DNA of 64,000 nt from Pigmentiphaga litoralis (lineage in GTDB: Bacteria; Pseudomonadota; Gammaproteobacteria; Burkholderiales; Burkholderiaceae_B), in NCBI RefSeq assembly GCF_014651835.1, contig NZ_BMXQ01000001.1, positions 434,001 through 498,000 on the forward strand, read 5' to 3'. This document shows, one piece after another, positions 10,878-18,755 of the stretch. The notes beneath the pieces were generated by a model. The model ran no database searches and was not told the DNA's origin. It saw only the letters and a list, made by a program, of their open reading frames with translations. The translations under genes were made by a program, and so were the position numbers. Position 1 is the first letter of the stretch. Each line of letters opens with the position of its first letter.

Positions 10878-12035
10878 TCAGAATGCGTAGTTGCCTTTGA
10901 GCAGTTCGCGGGCGATCGAACTGCGATGGATTTCGGTCGTGCCGTAGCCGATGGACATGCCGCGCACGTCCCGGAAGTGGCGCTCGTAGGGATACTCTTC
11001 GGACAGCCCATAGGCGCCGGCCAGCTGCATCGCTTCGTTGGTGACACGCACCGCCATCTGATTCACATAGGTCTTGGTAATGGACGTGTCGACGATGCTG
11101 GGCTCGCCGGCATCGACGCGGGCGGCCGCGCGGTAGAGCAGGGCACGCGCGGCTTCGACATCGATCGCCATGTCGGCCAGTTTCCACTGCAGGCCCTGCT
11201 GTTCGGCGAGCGGTTTGCCGAACTGCGTGCGCTCCTGCAAATGGGTCGTGATGTTCTCGAGCGCGGCTTCGGCGACCCCCAGGCAGATGGGGGGATTGCC
11301 CGCGATGCGATCCGCGTCCAGCACCTGGAACAGCTGGCGCATGCCGCCCGCGGGCAACAGCAGGTTGTCGGCCGGAATGCGGCAGTCCTGGAACACCAGT
11401 TCGGCCATGCCCGTGCCCCGCAGGCCCAACAGGTCCAGGTGCTTGCTGACGGTAAAGCCCGGGGTGTCTTTCTCGATCAGCACGGCGCCCACGCCGGCCA
11501 GTCCGGGCGCCGCGGTCAGTCTGACCAGCACCAGGAACAGGTCCGCCACCTGCGCGGCCGTGCACCAGAGCTTGCTGCCGTTCAGCACCAGGCTGTCGCC
11601 GTCCCGGACGGCCTTGGTCTGCACGTTGCCCACGTCCGATCCGGCATTGGCTTCCGACATGCTCCATGCCGTCAAGACTTCACCCTTGGCGATGCGATGC
11701 AGATACCTATCCTTCTGGGCATCGGTGCCCAGGTGAAGCAGGGCGCGCGGCGTGGCGCCGTCGGTGCACGAAAACAGAATGGCCGTGTTGGCGCAGGACC
11801 GCGCCAGTTGCTCGATCACCAGGACCGTGTCCATCAGGCCCAGCCCCGCGCCGCCGTACGCTTCCGGCAGGAACAGGCCCGTGTAGCCATGCTCGGCCAG
11901 GACATGGACGTTTTCCACGGGCGGCCGGTACTCCCGGTCGGCGTGGGCGGCGCCCGGCGCGAACTTTTCCCTGGCCAGCGTACGCACGGCGTCGCTGATC
12001 AGACGTTGGTCTTCATTGAGCCCGAACTGCTGCAT
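10878..12035 (-). CDS. Acyl-CoA dehydrogenase family protein with atypical active-site motif
   Basis: FAD enzyme of 385 residues with the family's helical N-terminal, beta and C-terminal helical domains. Recognisable segments are LTAWSMSEANAGSDVG (flavin contact), ERTQFGKPLAEQQ and YGTTEIHRSSIARELL near the C-terminus. In most family members the last motif reads IYEGTNEIQR and its Glu is the catalytic base; here the Glu position is Tyr (IGYGTTEIHR). The base may sit elsewhere (as in isovaleryl- and long-chain enzymes) or the reaction may differ. AAGGAA lies eight bases before the ATG. It is part of the minus-strand operon. Confidence 0.88.
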   Translation of the reverse strand: MQQFGLNEDQRLISDAVRTLAREKFAPGAAHADREYRPPVENVHVLAEHGYTGLFLPEAYGGAGLGLMDTVLVIEQLARSCANTAILFSCTDGATPRALLHLGTDAQKDRYLHRIAKGEVLTAWSMSEANAGSDVGNVQTKAVRDGDSLVLNGSKLWCTAAQVADLFLVLVRLTAAPGLAGVGAVLIEKDTPGFTVSKHLDLLGLRGTGMAELVFQDCRIPADNLLLPAGGMRQLFQVLDADRIAGNPPICLGVAEAALENITTHLQERTQFGKPLAEQQGLQWKLADMAIDVEAARALLYRAAARVDAGEPSIVDTSITKTYVNQMAVRVTNEAMQLAGAYGLSEEYPYERHFRDVRGMSIGYGTTEIHRSSIARELLKGNYAF

Positions 12036-12048
12036 GGTGCAAATTTCC

Positions 12049-13134
12049 TTAGGATCGTGTCAAAGAAGTCAGTCGGTCCCAGTCCACCTGTTGCGTCAGC
12101 CCGCAGGCCTCGGGCAGGCGCAAGCGCCCATCACGAATCGCGGGCAGGTCGACGATCTGGGCGGTCATGGCCAGATACCAGGTGGTCTCGGCGGGCAGGG
12201 CGTCGTCGGGCAAGCACGCGGCCTGGGCCAGCGCCGTCAAGGTGCCCAGGGCGCTTTCACCGAACATGCCAACGACCGTCAACGCGTCGTGGGCTGCGGC
12301 CATCTGCGCCATCTGCCGTGTGGCGCTCAGGCCAAAGCGGCCAGGTTTCAGGCTGATCGCCCGGGCGCCGCGTTCCAGGAACAATGCCGTGTCGCGCAGA
12401 CCGGTGTTGCCGAAATCCACCAGCACGGGGGACACCAGCGAGGCCTGCAGTGCTTCGAATTCCGCATCGGGGGCAAGGGGACTAGGATCTTCGACCAGGG
12501 TCGCGCCCGCTTCCGTCATGGCATCCACATACCCCTGCGCCACGTCGGGCGGATAGGCGCCATTGGCGTCGACATACAGGGCGACGCGGCTGCCCACCGC
12601 GTCGCGGATCGCCCGCACGGCCTGCAGGTCGACGTCCACCCCTTGGCCGCCCTTGATCTTCAGGGCGCGAAAACCATGGCGGGCGATGATGTCGTCGGCC
12701 TCCTGCACCATCAGGGACGGCGCCTGACGCGTCAGTACCCACGACAGATCCACCGTGCCGCGCCCACCCCAGTGTCGCCATAGCGGTGTCCGGGCCGCCG
12801 CCGCACGCAGATCCCACAGGGCGTTGTCCAGCAGCGTGCAGGCAGCCTGCTGGCCAGGGATCATGGCGAGCCGTGCCGCCACAGCCGACGGGTCGGACAC
12901 GTCCTGATCCTGCAGCCAGGGCAGCAGGACGTCTTCGAGCGCAGCCGCGATCGTGCGGGCGCTCGCGCCATTCCATGTGGGCTTCAGGACGGTTTCCGCG
13001 ACGCCTTCATCCCCGGTGTCCGCGGTCAGGCGCAGCAGCAGAAAGTCGGCGCCGTCTTCGACAATGTCCGACCATTTGACGGCACGTGCATAGGGCAGCC
13101 GGTAGCGATACAGCGTGTGGCGAACGAGACGCAT
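12049..13134 (-). CDS. Enolase-superfamily protein (mandelate racemase/muconate lactonizing type)
   Basis: A 361-residue enolase-superfamily enzyme; members abstract a proton alpha to a carboxylate using Mg2+. The barrel shows the KxK motif Lys159/Lys161 (ALKIKGG), metal ligands Asp189 (VDANGAY), Glu215 (VEDPSP) and Asp240 (VLVDFGN), the opposite-face Lys263 (SLKPGRFG) and Glu293 (FGES). This pattern fits the muconate-lactonizing-enzyme subgroup, which includes cycloisomerases, o-succinylbenzoate synthases and racemases. The third ligand segment (VDFGN) differs from the common DES. The real reaction is unknown. Thirteen bases separate it from the acyl-CoA dehydrogenase downstream. Confidence 0.86.
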   Translation of the reverse strand: MRLVRHTLYRYRLPYARAVKWSDIVEDGADFLLLRLTADTGDEGVAETVLKPTWNGASARTIAAALEDVLLPWLQDQDVSDPSAVAARLAMIPGQQAACTLLDNALWDLRAAAARTPLWRHWGGRGTVDLSWVLTRQAPSLMVQEADDIIARHGFRALKIKGGQGVDVDLQAVRAIRDAVGSRVALYVDANGAYPPDVAQGYVDAMTEAGATLVEDPSPLAPDAEFEALQASLVSPVLVDFGNTGLRDTALFLERGARAISLKPGRFGLSATRQMAQMAAAHDALTVVGMFGESALGTLTALAQAACLPDDALPAETTWYLAMTAQIVDLPAIRDGRLRLPEACGLTQQVDWDRLTSLTRS

Positions 13135-13143
13135 GGCCGCCGC

Positions 13144-14184
13144 TCAGTTCGCCACCGCGCCCGACGCGCGGATGATGGGACCCCACTTGGCCGTCTCGGC
13201 ACGCATGTAGGCCAGGAAGGCGTCCTTGGTCAGCACGTTGGGCTCCAGCCCCTGCGCAGCCAGCCAGTCGCGCGATTCGTCGGTGCCCAGAATGCGGCTC
13301 ATGGATGCGGCCAGGGTGTCGACCACATCGGGGGGCGTGCGCGCGGGCGCTGCCATCGAGTACCAGGCCAGCACTTCGAAATCCGGATAGCCGGCTTGGG
13401 CGACGGTCGGCACGTCGGGCACCAGCTTGCTGCGCGCCTTGCTGGTGACGGCAATGGCGCGCAGCCGGCCGTCGTTGACCAGTGCCAGCGTGCCTGGAAT
13501 CGTCACGAAGGCGAAGGCGACGTCGCCCCGCACCACGGCCGAGATGGCATCCGACTGGCCCTTGTAGGGCACATGCTGCACCGCCACGCCCGCCTGGCCG
13601 CGCAACAGCTCGCCCGCAAGGTGGCCGCTGGTCCCATTGCCTGCGGACGAAAAGCTGATCTTGCCGGGCTGCGCACGCGCCCGCTCCACGAGTTCTCCCA
13701 CCGTTTTTATGTCGAGCCCCGGGTTGACAATCAGCAGGTTGGGCGCCGATGCCAGCATCGCGATGTGCGTCAGGTCGCGCATCGGGTCGAACGGCAGCTT
13801 TGCGTACAGGAAAGGATTGAAGATGTGCGTCGGCAGCCCGCTTACCAGCAGGGTGTAGCCGTCGGCCGGCGCCTGCACCGCCTGTTCCGTACAGACATTG
13901 CCCCCGGCGCCCGGCCGGTTCTCGACGACGAACGCCTGACCCGTCTGCTTCTGCATCTGGTTGCCGACATAGCGGGCCAGCATGTCCACGGTGCCGGCAG
14001 GGGCGAAGGGGACGATGACGCGCACGGGGCGCACGGGCCAGGGCAAGGTCTTGCCCGTCTCGGCGGCCGATGCGGGCGGCGCCAGCACCATCGACAGAGT
14101 GGGTGCTATCGACGCCAGCCGCAGCATCGGTTCGATCGTGGCCGCGCGCAATAGGCGCCGCCGCTGGGTGACCAGGGGGTTCAT
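13144..14184 (-). CDS. Bug/TctC-family periplasmic binding protein
   Basis: Second solute receptor of the catabolic operon, 346 residues. The N-terminus has basic residues (TQRRRLLRAA) before a hydrophobic stretch ending PPASAAE, consistent with an export signal that may use Tat. The family signature follows (WPVRPVRVIVPFAPAGTVD). Its ATG overlaps the stop of the citryl-CoA-lyase-like gene (ATGA at 14181-14184), and a GGAGGAGA ribosome-binding site lies inside that upstream gene, so expression is coupled. No cognate membrane permease is encoded in the window. The ligand is unknown and is probably the operon's substrate or a relative of it. Confidence 0.9.
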   Translation of the reverse strand: MNPLVTQRRRLLRAATIEPMLRLASIAPTLSMVLAPPASAAETGKTLPWPVRPVRVIVPFAPAGTVDMLARYVGNQMQKQTGQAFVVENRPGAGGNVCTEQAVQAPADGYTLLVSGLPTHIFNPFLYAKLPFDPMRDLTHIAMLASAPNLLIVNPGLDIKTVGELVERARAQPGKISFSSAGNGTSGHLAGELLRGQAGVAVQHVPYKGQSDAISAVVRGDVAFAFVTIPGTLALVNDGRLRAIAVTSKARSKLVPDVPTVAQAGYPDFEVLAWYSMAAPARTPPDVVDTLAASMSRILGTDESRDWLAAQGLEPNVLTKDAFLAYMRAETAKWGPIIRASGAVAN

Positions 14185-15041
14185 AGTTGGTCTCCTCCGG
14201 ATGCCTCATCGACGCCCGAGGTCTCGGCCTCGGTGCGTTCCCACAGTGTCCGCGCAATGGGATTGCGCAGCTCCTCGGCCAGATGGCCGACGATACCGAT
14301 CGATCGCCCGATCACCGCCAGTCCGCGGCACAGCTGCCACGGGATCGCCAGCTCGCAACACAAGGCGCCGAGGGCGCCGGTTGCGTTGACGGGCAACTGG
14401 CCCGGCTTGCCGGCGACGCGCTCCGCTTCGGCCGAGATCGCGTTCATCAAGGCGACATACCGCCCGTGCAGACCGTGTTCCCTGGCCAGGTCGAACAGGC
14501 GCGTCGTGCGAGGGTCGACCGGCTTGTGCAGGTTGTGGCCGATGCCAGGAATCGGGCGGCGCGCGGCGCGGTGCTCGGCCACGATACGTGCGGCCAGGTC
14601 AGCGATGGTTACCTCAGAAGGCGCCGTGTCTTCGGCGGACGTCGACGCGCCTTCAGCAGCGCTACCCGCCGCGCCACCCGGTGCCTGGTACGCCGCCTGC
14701 AGCAACTTCGCCGCGCCTTCCGCCGTCCCGGCAAACGTGCTGCCGATCCCGCAGAGCCCGGCCGCCACTGCCGCCTGCAGCGACTCCGGCGCGCCCAGGT
14801 AGGTCAGCCGCGCGGCCATCACCATGGGCGTCATGCCATGCTCCACCAGGGTGGCCAGCATGGCGTTGAACACGATGGACTGGTGCGCATGCGGGCGCTT
14901 GCCGGTGATTTCCAGAAAGGCGAAGTCGCCCAGGTTCAGCGTTCCCAGCACCTCGGAACACAGATCCAGTCCCTGCACCGTAATGGTGGTCGCGTCACTG
15001 CGGCCCATGGCGGAACGCATGGGGGTGCGGCCTGTTTGCAT
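14181..15041 (-). CDS. Short citrate-synthase-fold protein (citryl-CoA lyase-like)
   Basis: A 286-residue protein resembling the small citrate-synthase-like group often named citryl-CoA lyase. His in GIGHNLHKPVDPR corresponds to the FGHRVYK His of citrate synthase, and GLCGIGSTFAGTAEGAA resembles the substrate loop. The third catalytic residue is not conserved: where citrate synthases have an Asp (NVDF/NVDG) this protein reads PVNATGALGAL. An Ala/Ser/Glu-rich insert lies near residues 125-142. In its operon it could cleave or form a C-C bond in a CoA thioester, or hydrolyse one. It is the first gene of the operon and has an AGGAGA ribosome-binding site. Confidence 0.78.
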   Translation of the reverse strand: MQTGRTPMRSAMGRSDATTITVQGLDLCSEVLGTLNLGDFAFLEITGKRPHAHQSIVFNAMLATLVEHGMTPMVMAARLTYLGAPESLQAAVAAGLCGIGSTFAGTAEGAAKLLQAAYQAPGGAAGSAAEGASTSAEDTAPSEVTIADLAARIVAEHRAARRPIPGIGHNLHKPVDPRTTRLFDLAREHGLHGRYVALMNAISAEAERVAGKPGQLPVNATGALGALCCELAIPWQLCRGLAVIGRSIGIVGHLAEELRNPIARTLWERTEAETSGVDEASGGDQL

Positions 15042-15103
15042 CGTGTCTCCTCGGTGGCCTGCTTTTGTCGTCGTGCTTTATTTTTTCGCAAGGTACCATT
15101 CGC

Positions 15104-15131
15104 TGAGCATGCTCAACAATCGAAGCGCTTC
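15104..15131. promoter_or_regulatory. Two adjacent palindromes between the LysR gene and the catabolic operon
   Basis: The 99-base divergent intergenic region carries the perfect 12-bp palindrome TGAGCATGCTCA (15104-15115) and, six bases on, the perfect 10-bp palindrome GAAGCGCTTC (15122-15131). Both lie close to the LysR start at 15141. This is where a LysR regulator that represses itself and activates the divergent operon would be expected to bind. Binding is inferred, not shown. Confidence 0.55.
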
Positions 15132-15140
15132 ATACACACT

Positions 15141-16082
15141 ATGACCAAAATCGATATGACCGATATGGATCTGAACCTGCTGACCGCCTTCCAGGCCTTG
15201 ATGCAGGACCGGAACGTGACGCGCGCCGGACTGCGTCTCGGCCTGTCGCAGTCGTCCATGAGTCATGCGTTGACACGGCTGCGCAAACTGACCGGCGATC
15301 CGCTGTTCGTCCGGCTCCCAGGCGGCATGGAACCTACCCCCTACGCGCTACAGATCGACGCCCCGATACGCGAAGGGCTCGCCTTGATGCAGGCCGGCCT
15401 GAACCGCGTCACGCATTTCGAACCCGCCACCACCGACCGCACCTTTCAGCTGCTGCTCAGCGACATCGGCGAACTGGTGTACCTGCCGCAGCTGATCGTG
15501 CGGCTGTCGCAGATCGCTCCCGGCGCCAACCTGCGTGTGTTGCAGCTGCCCCGCGAGTCGTACCGCAATGCCTTCATTGCCGGCAACGCCGATCTGGCAA
15601 TGGGCTTTTTGCCCAGCCTGCAGGCCGGCTTCTACCAGCAGCGGCTGTTCGATGACTCGTATGTGTGCCTGGCGCGCAGCGCACACCCGCGCGTCGGCAA
15701 ACGGCTGACCCTGAAGCAATTCGCCGCCGAATCGCACGTCCTGATCGAACCGGCCGGCTCGCGGTACAGCCATGCCAGCGCGCAACATTCCACAACGTCA
15801 TTGATCGAACGCTATCTGGCCAGCAAGGGCATGAAGCGCCGCATTGCGCTGCGCGTGCCGCACTTCATGGTGGTGCCGAGCATCGTGCAGCAGACCGATC
15901 TGCTGGCCATCGTGCCGAGCTATGTCATGACGTACATGAAGCCCATGCCAGGTCTGAAGACGCTGCCCCTGCCGATCGACGTGCCTCGCTTCGAGGTCAA
16001 GCAGTTCTGGCATGAACGCAGCCACCACGACCCCGCCAATCAGTGGCTGCGGAAAGTGGTGGCGGAGCTGTTCCTGCAATAG
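15141..16082 (+). CDS. LysR-family transcriptional regulator
   Basis: A 313-residue LysR regulator. The N-terminal winged helix-turn-helix (about 10-70) reads DLNLLTAFQALMQDRNVTRAG through SQSSMSHALTRLR, and the remainder is a ligand-binding domain of the NodD/NahR-like subgroup (GNADLAMGFLP). The frame is open far upstream, but ATG 15141 gives the normal domain start. It is divergent to the catabolic operon, the usual arrangement for a LysR protein that senses the pathway substrate or an intermediate. A GC-rich hairpin without a T-run follows the stop (about 16097-16113). Confidence 0.92.
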   Translation: MTKIDMTDMDLNLLTAFQALMQDRNVTRAGLRLGLSQSSMSHALTRLRKLTGDPLFVRLPGGMEPTPYALQIDAPIREGLALMQAGLNRVTHFEPATTDRTFQLLLSDIGELVYLPQLIVRLSQIAPGANLRVLQLPRESYRNAFIAGNADLAMGFLPSLQAGFYQQRLFDDSYVCLARSAHPRVGKRLTLKQFAAESHVLIEPAGSRYSHASAQHSTTSLIERYLASKGMKRRIALRVPHFMVVPSIVQQTDLLAIVPSYVMTYMKPMPGLKTLPLPIDVPRFEVKQFWHERSHHDPANQWLRKVVAELFLQ

Positions 16083-16285
16083 CGGAAAGTCCCGTCGGGC
16101 GCGCCGCGCGCCCCGATCACCGGGGTGCGACTGTCGGGTTCTCCTAATCGCGCAAGCGTGAATGGAAGTGATACCTTCGACCAGCGCGTCATCCCATGAC
16201 TGACGGCTGCTCTCAACGCCCCTTGTGTGCGTTGCCGCCATGCAGGCCCGGCCCGTGCCCTGCCAGTCCTTTCGATATTGATTCC

Positions 16286-18082
16286 ATGCCTCAAGAGATC
16301 GCGCGTGCACAGGCGCATAACGCGTATCGCCAGATGCCGCTGGGCGTGTTCGGCAACGGTGGTGCCTGCCTGATTACCGTCGCCATCCTGCACGACACGT
16401 TCACGTGGTCAGAGCTGATCTATCTGCCCATCGTGATGGGCGTGTTGCAGTTCATTCCGGTCAGCATGCTGCTGGGCCGTCTGCGCCACCGCACTGATCC
16501 GCAATGGGCCGCCAAGGTGTTGCGGCGTGTCGTGGCCGACTCCGGCATGCTGGGCATGTTCTGGGCATGCGCCATGATCGGATACCTGCCATACACCGAC
16601 CATGAAACCAAACGTCTGCTGCTGGTCTGCTCGTGCTTTCTCGGTGCCGGCGCCGCTGGCGTGCTACAGGCCGTGCCGCGCGCGTTCGCACTGTATGCGG
16701 GTCCGATGTACGCCATCGGCCTCTATTTCGCGATCAACGAATGGACGGTCGACGGCGGGATCCTGGCGGGCATGATCGCCATGATGCAGATCGCGGTGCT
16801 CTGGATGTTGTGGATCAATCACAGCAACTTTCTCGAGCTCTTGAGCCGCAACCGGAAGCTTGACGAATTGCGGCGGGAGGCCGAGGCGGCACGGCTTGCC
16901 GAAACGGCATTTGTCGAGAACCTGAACCACGAGATCCGGAACGCTGTGTCGGGCGTGGTCGGCTATTTCGATATCGCGCTCGAATCGCGGTTGTCGGAAC
17001 ACGAGCAACTGACGCTCATGACCCGCGCGCGCGATGCCAGCAGCATGTTGCTGACGCTGCTCAGCGATCTTCTGGATGTGGCTCGCCTGAATGCGGGCCG
17101 CGTGCCCCTGACGATCCAGCCTTTTGATCTGCGTGAGGTGGTGCGGCTCTCCATCGTATCGACCTCGGCAGCCATTCGGCGCAGGCCGATCTCTGTCGTG
17201 TGCGCCATCGACGATTCCGTGCCGTCCTGGCTCGACGGAGACGCCGGGCGCGTTCGCCAGATCATCGTCAACCTCGTCAGCAATGCCATCAAGGTCATGC
17301 AGCGCGGCACGGTCGTTATCCAGGCGTCCTACCGAAAGGAAAACGGTCAGGGTTGGCTCGATGTGGCCGTGATCGATGATGGTCCCGGTATTCCGCACGC
17401 GCAGCAGCAGGTCATGTTCGAACGCTTCTCCAGGCTGTCCGACTTCAAGACGTCGGGCGCCCGCGCGGGAACCACTGGCTGGGGCTTGGGCCTGAGCATC
17501 TCGGCGTCGCTCATAGAGTTGATGCATGGCCGCATTACCGTGCACAGCATGCCCGGTCAGGGCGCCACGTTCCGCATCAATCTGCCGCTGGCGCACGTCG
17601 AGACGCCGGTGCCAAGGGAGACCCTGGCATCGGCGGCCGCCTCGGTCGTGCCACTGCGCAGGGATATCTCGGTCTTGATCGTCGACGACATGCCCATGAA
17701 TCTGCTCGTGCTCTCCAAGATGCTGGAGAGCCTGGACTGCCGGGTGACCGTTGCCGAGCATGGCCTTGACGCGGTGTCGCTTTGCGCGGCAGAGCGTTAC
17801 GATCTGGTCCTGATGGACGTCGACATGGCCGAGATGGACGGCGTAGAGGCCACGCGGCGCATACGCGCCTTGCCTGCGCCTTTTTCCGACGTGCCCATCA
17901 TCGCGGTCACCGGATTCGCATCGCCCGAGCAGGTGGCGCGCATCCACGCGTCGGGAATGAACGCCCACGCGCTCAAGCCGATGCGCAAAGCCACTGCGGC
18001 GCAGTTGCTTGCCAACTGGGTGCCTCAGGCGACGCCAGGAAATGGCGATGCGCAGCCATCATTGGCTCGTTTCATGTCCTAG
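16286..18082 (+). CDS. Hybrid sensor histidine kinase (membrane, HK-REC)
   Basis: Inner-membrane sensor kinase of 598 residues. About six hydrophobic segments span roughly residues 20-185. A HisKA domain follows with phospho-acceptor His215 in NLNHEIRN, then an ATPase domain with NLVSNAIK (N box), DDGPGIP (G1), FERFSR (F box) and GWGLGLSIS (G2). A C-terminal receiver (about 460-580) has Asp511 in LMDVDMAEMDG and the conserved Lys in ALKPM. It lacks an Hpt domain, so phosphate must leave through a separate Hpt protein. The frame opens at 16196; I prefer ATG 16286 because the preceding residues are Cys/Pro-rich and look non-coding. The next gene is a LuxR-type regulator. Confidence 0.9.
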   Translation: MPQEIARAQAHNAYRQMPLGVFGNGGACLITVAILHDTFTWSELIYLPIVMGVLQFIPVSMLLGRLRHRTDPQWAAKVLRRVVADSGMLGMFWACAMIGYLPYTDHETKRLLLVCSCFLGAGAAGVLQAVPRAFALYAGPMYAIGLYFAINEWTVDGGILAGMIAMMQIAVLWMLWINHSNFLELLSRNRKLDELRREAEAARLAETAFVENLNHEIRNAVSGVVGYFDIALESRLSEHEQLTLMTRARDASSMLLTLLSDLLDVARLNAGRVPLTIQPFDLREVVRLSIVSTSAAIRRRPISVVCAIDDSVPSWLDGDAGRVRQIIVNLVSNAIKVMQRGTVVIQASYRKENGQGWLDVAVIDDGPGIPHAQQQVMFERFSRLSDFKTSGARAGTTGWGLGLSISASLIELMHGRITVHSMPGQGATFRINLPLAHVETPVPRETLASAAASVVPLRRDISVLIVDDMPMNLLVLSKMLESLDCRVTVAEHGLDAVSLCAAERYDLVLMDVDMAEMDGVEATRRIRALPAPFSDVPIIAVTGFASPEQVARIHASGMNAHALKPMRKATAAQLLANWVPQATPGNGDAQPSLARFMS

Positions 18083-18113
18083 CCCCGCTACTTATGCCCA
18101 CCAGGAAGCTGCC

Positions 18114-18755
18114 ATGAACCCCACTGTCGCCATCGCTGACGATCACCCCCTCGTTCTCCAGGCCGTCGGCAATGCCCTGCGCGCCACGAAGGCCTACACC
18201 ATCCTGCATGAATGCCAGACCGGGCAGTCGCTGTTGGAAATGCTGGCGCAACGCCCGGCTGACCTGGTGGTAATGGACTTCAGCATGAGTCGCAATGACC
18301 GTTCGGTTGACGGTCTGGCCCTGGTCAAGCGCGTGCGCCGCGTCGCACCGTCAGCGAAGGTTGTGCTGCTGACCGCGCAGGCGCACCCAGGGGTGCTTGC
18401 ATGTGCGTTGAAGGAACCCGTCAACGCCATCGTGAGTAAAGAAGACGGTTTGGACGAACTGCTCCGAGCGTGCCATCACGCGCGCACACAGGATCTGCCC
18501 TACTGCTCACCGACTGTGCGGCGGTTATTGGACGATGCCGGCGCGATGCCCGATGCCAAGGTGCCGGCGCTGACCCCGAAGGAAATGGAAGTGTTGCGTC
18601 TGTTCGCGGCCGGCCATGGGCTCGTAGCCATTGCAGAGCGCCTGTCCCGATCGGTCAGTACCGTATCGTCGCAAAAGCACACCGCAATGAAAAAACTGAA
18701 TCTGAAATCCAGTTCCGAACTGCTACGTTATGCGTATGAAAGCGGGCTGATCTAG
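18114..18755 (+). CDS. LuxR/NarL-type response regulator
   Basis: A 213-residue two-domain response regulator. The receiver has an acidic pocket (IADDHP), phospho-acceptor Asp55 in VVMDFSMSR and Lys in IVSKEDG. The C-terminal LuxR-type helix-turn-helix (about 145-205) reads LTPKEMEVLRLFAAGH...IAERLSRSVSTVSSQKHTAMKKL. The ATG at 18114 has AGGAAG at 18103-18108. It lies 31 bases after the hybrid kinase gene and is its obvious partner. The architecture and fimbrial neighbourhood resemble RocA1 of the Pseudomonas Roc system and BvgA-like regulators. Its stop codon overlaps that of the convergent REC-Hpt gene. Confidence 0.93.
   Translation: MNPTVAIADDHPLVLQAVGNALRATKAYTILHECQTGQSLLEMLAQRPADLVVMDFSMSRNDRSVDGLALVKRVRRVAPSAKVVLLTAQAHPGVLACALKEPVNAIVSKEDGLDELLRACHHARTQDLPYCSPTVRRLLDDAGAMPDAKVPALTPKEMEVLRLFAAGHGLVAIAERLSRSVSTVSSQKHTAMKKLNLKSSSELLRYAYESGLI

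Noticed and set aside
16664-17968. A 434-codon minus-strand frame opposite the hybrid kinase
   Set aside because: It is antisense to a gene with intact kinase motifs and contains no domain of its own.
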